Translations under genes and position numbers: made by a program | Shown: one piece after another, positions 62,032-64,000 of the stretch | Position numbering within the stretch: position 1 is the first letter of the stretch | Layout of the letters: each line of letters begins with the position of its first letter | Origin: Hyaloscypha bicolor E | Lineage: Eukaryota > Ascomycota > Leotiomycetes > Helotiales > Hyaloscyphaceae | Assembly (NCBI RefSeq): GCF_002865645.1 | Contig: NW_020194620.1 | Coordinates: 379,353-443,352 of the forward strand | DNA length: 64,000 bases | Direction of reading: 5' to 3' | The notes under the pieces: generated by a model | The model's input: the letters and a program-made list of their open reading frames with translations, nothing else | Databases searched by the model: none | What the model was told of the DNA's origin: nothing

Positions 62032-64000
62032 ACTTCTTCTCCTATAATATTTTTCTATTTTATATATTTATTTTTTGCTTTATTTATATTCGATTTATTT
62101 CTTTATATTTCTTTATAGTATATTTGTATTAATTAGATAATTAAAGGTATTTATTAGCTTTGATTTTATTATAGAATTAGTAGAATTCAATTCTTTCTTA
62201 AGTTATTTAATTTCTATAATTTCTTATTATTTATATATTTAATAGAGATATATTATATTAATTATTAGATTTTTCTCTCGAGAGGTTTCTAATTTAATAA
62301 GGCATTTATATAAGGATTTTGAATTTATATAAACTACTAGTAATAGTTCTATTTCTAGTACTTTATTAATTATAGATTTAATTAAAGTATCTATATTAAA
62401 ACTATAAGCCATATTATAGAATTCCGAAGCTAGAATACTTCTAGTAATTCTCTTGTATTTAATAGAGAACTAGTAAATAATATTTATATATCTAGTTCCG
62501 TTTATTAGAACTAAAATATATTCGATTTAAGAAAAGAGATTTCTATTATTTTAAATAAAGTATTTATAAAAATAATTAAATATAAGAATCTCTTTACTAG
62601 TTTCACGAATTTTAGTTCTCTAGTAATATTCTTAATTTGCTATTAAATACATTTATTAAGTATCTTTATATTAGTTTCTAAAGATTTAATAGCTTAAATA
62701 ATAATTAATAAGTTATATAAAGCTTCTAGTTAATAGACTAATATAATATATACTTTTCTAATATATTAGATAATATATTAGTTCTTAATAAAGAGATCTT
62801 AATAAATAGTACTTCTATTACTTATAATAGTAATATTCTTTATAGAAATAATTTAGAGGTTTTTATATTAGTATTCCTATATAAAAGTAATTCTAATAGT
62901 ATTTATATAAATAATACCTTTATTAAACTTGAAGTTATAATTTAAAATAAGATATTTATATTTCTTAGTTAAGAACTTAGCCTTTTAAAGCTTTAATTAC
63001 TTTATTTTTATAAAATTATTAGTTCTAATAAATAGAATATTATTAGGTTAAAGGCTAATAATTCCGAAAAATTACTTATTATAGAGAAAGCAAGAATTAT
63101 AAGTTAATTATTCTATAAAGAGCTTATTAATATAATATAAATAATAAGTCTTAAACTAATAATTCCCGGCTTCTAGTATATTATATAATAATTTTATAAC
63201 TTTTAAAACGGAATTATTTTTTAGATTTAGTTTTCTAATAAGCTTATAAAGTGAGTTAATATAAAAATTATAGTTAAATAAGGTTATTAATTAGATATAA
63301 GCTTATAAGATATTATATAAATACAATTCTATAGTATTTATTATTATAATAGTAATACTAAAGATAATTCTCTAACTAATATATTAAATAATAAGTAATT
63401 ATATTAATATTATATATTTTTTACTATTATTATAAGCTTAAATAACTAGCTTCGATTTCTTAAACTTTCTCTTTATATCCTTATTTTTAATCTTATTAAT
63501 TAACCGGAAGTTAAAAATATATATCTTTTTTAATATCTGAAATCTGGAAATAATCTTAAATATATTCTTTTTTAAAAGGCTAGTAATTTTAACTTAATAG
63601 GAGTTCTTATACAAATTATTATTTCATAGAAATACTATAATATCCGGAGTTTTATAAGAGTATTATTTATTATACTTTAGTAAAATAGCAGGAATAATAG
63701 AAGGAATTATACTTATATTACTTTTAGTCTTATTATAAAATTCGGAAATAGTTTTAGGTTTAGGGCTATTAATAATAATTTTAATATCTCCTATATAAAA
63801 GAGCTTTATAAAGATTAAATAAAAGGTAATATTACTATATAATAAAGCTAATATATAGTTTTCTCTATTAATGGCTACTAGCTTATATAGCCTATTTTAA
63901 TTATTAAATTAACTAATATTCTTTTTATATTATATAAGAATATTCGAATTTAAAAGAAATTTACAGATATTAGTAATACTAGAACTATTTCAGGTATTTA
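61751..64000 (-). mobile_element. 3' part of a Copia (Ty1) element, minus orientation, runs off window
   Basis: Minus-strand copy of the same Copia family: LTR 61751-62031, then RNase H (KSLYKCLIKLETS, near 62.3 kb), the ILQAYIQSN segment near 63.3 kb, and the N-terminal reverse-transcriptase part with IFNFRLINKIKNKDIKRKF near 63.5 kb (from a typical FNSRFVDEIKNKG.. motif). The element continues past the window end. Less mutated than the left copy: the LTR keeps TGCGAGATT and several CpG. Stops are still frequent. Confidence 0.75.

Larger units (their letters stand above)
59564..63307. repeat. Large inverted repeat of two Copia 3' halves
   Basis: Arms about 59564-61130 and 61570-63307 are reverse complements along the pol end and the LTR. 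Homology then continues past the LTRs into the flanks (TTTTAT..TTTAGGAATTATAT, then TATATTACTARTAAA). A central spacer of about 440 bp is low-complexity AT. One arm carries a roughly 40-bp stretch (about 61705-61745) absent from the other. Confidence 0.7.
35540..64000. other. AT-rich, RIP-mutated transposon block 2
   Basis: Begins about 160 bp after the kinase-TPR stop and runs off the window. Same CpA/TpG depletion as block 1. No intact gene; content is Gypsy and Copia relics and solo LTRs. 35540-37022 holds nothing I can name, apart from a short copy at about 36200-36255 of the sequence found at 61577-61625. Confidence 0.85.

Noticed and set aside
9270..64000. Mitochondrial or plasmid origin of the AT-rich DNA
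   Set aside because: The retroelement order, nuclear-type RIP signature, target duplications and flanking intron-containing nuclear genes explain it as nuclear isochores.
1..64000. CRISPR arrays, bacterial operons or prophage
   Set aside because: No regular spaced repeats of that type; spliceosomal introns and fungal families throughout.

Overview
This is eukaryotic DNA from a filamentous ascomycete (Pezizomycotina). The evidence is short GT..AG introns of about 40-65 bp with CTAAC-type branch sites, a lone 5S rRNA gene, fungal-only protein families, and long AT-rich blocks full of transposons mutated in the way repeat-induced point mutation (RIP) does it. A leotiomycete-type fungus is my guess; the class cannot be fixed from the sequence.

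Layout. 1-9.27 kb is normal-composition DNA: a 5S rRNA gene (minus), a short STAND-type N-terminal-domain gene, a decayed Zn2Cys6-type transcription factor, a gluconokinase-like P-loop gene with a ruined Walker A motif, the four-exon gene for replication factor C subunit 3, and a Tc1/mariner transposase relic. 9.27-26.3 kb is an AT block. It holds a 12.8-kb Gypsy-type LTR element (10469-23252) with a second, 6.1-kb Gypsy element (13599-19701) inserted in it, a truncated third Gypsy, and a solo LTR (25410-25940) that itself contains a younger solo LTR (25432-25725). Several of these have exact 5-bp target duplications. 26.3-35.54 kb is a normal-composition island with three genes: a CorA-like membrane protein, a kinase plus kinase-like protein (tail to tail with the first, 43 bp apart), and a kinase-TPR protein divergent from the second. 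35.54-64 kb is a second AT block: a solo LTR, three more Gypsy elements in series (one with a solo LTR inside its own LTR), and two Copia 3' halves facing each other as a large inverted repeat that runs off the window.

The conserved housekeeping function (RFC3, DNA replication clamp loader) lies in the left gene block. The island genes belong to families common in fungal surveillance or allorecognition repertoires. A membrane protein, a kinase with a pseudokinase-like second domain, and a kinase carrying superstructure-forming TPRs sit isolated between transposon graveyards, the usual setting for fast-evolving accessory genes. That they act together is inference from position and architecture only.

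The AT blocks have almost no CpA or TpG but keep CpC, CpT and CpG. Coding motifs of the elements are altered accordingly: Cys and His ligands to Tyr, catalytic Asp to Asn, Gln to stop.
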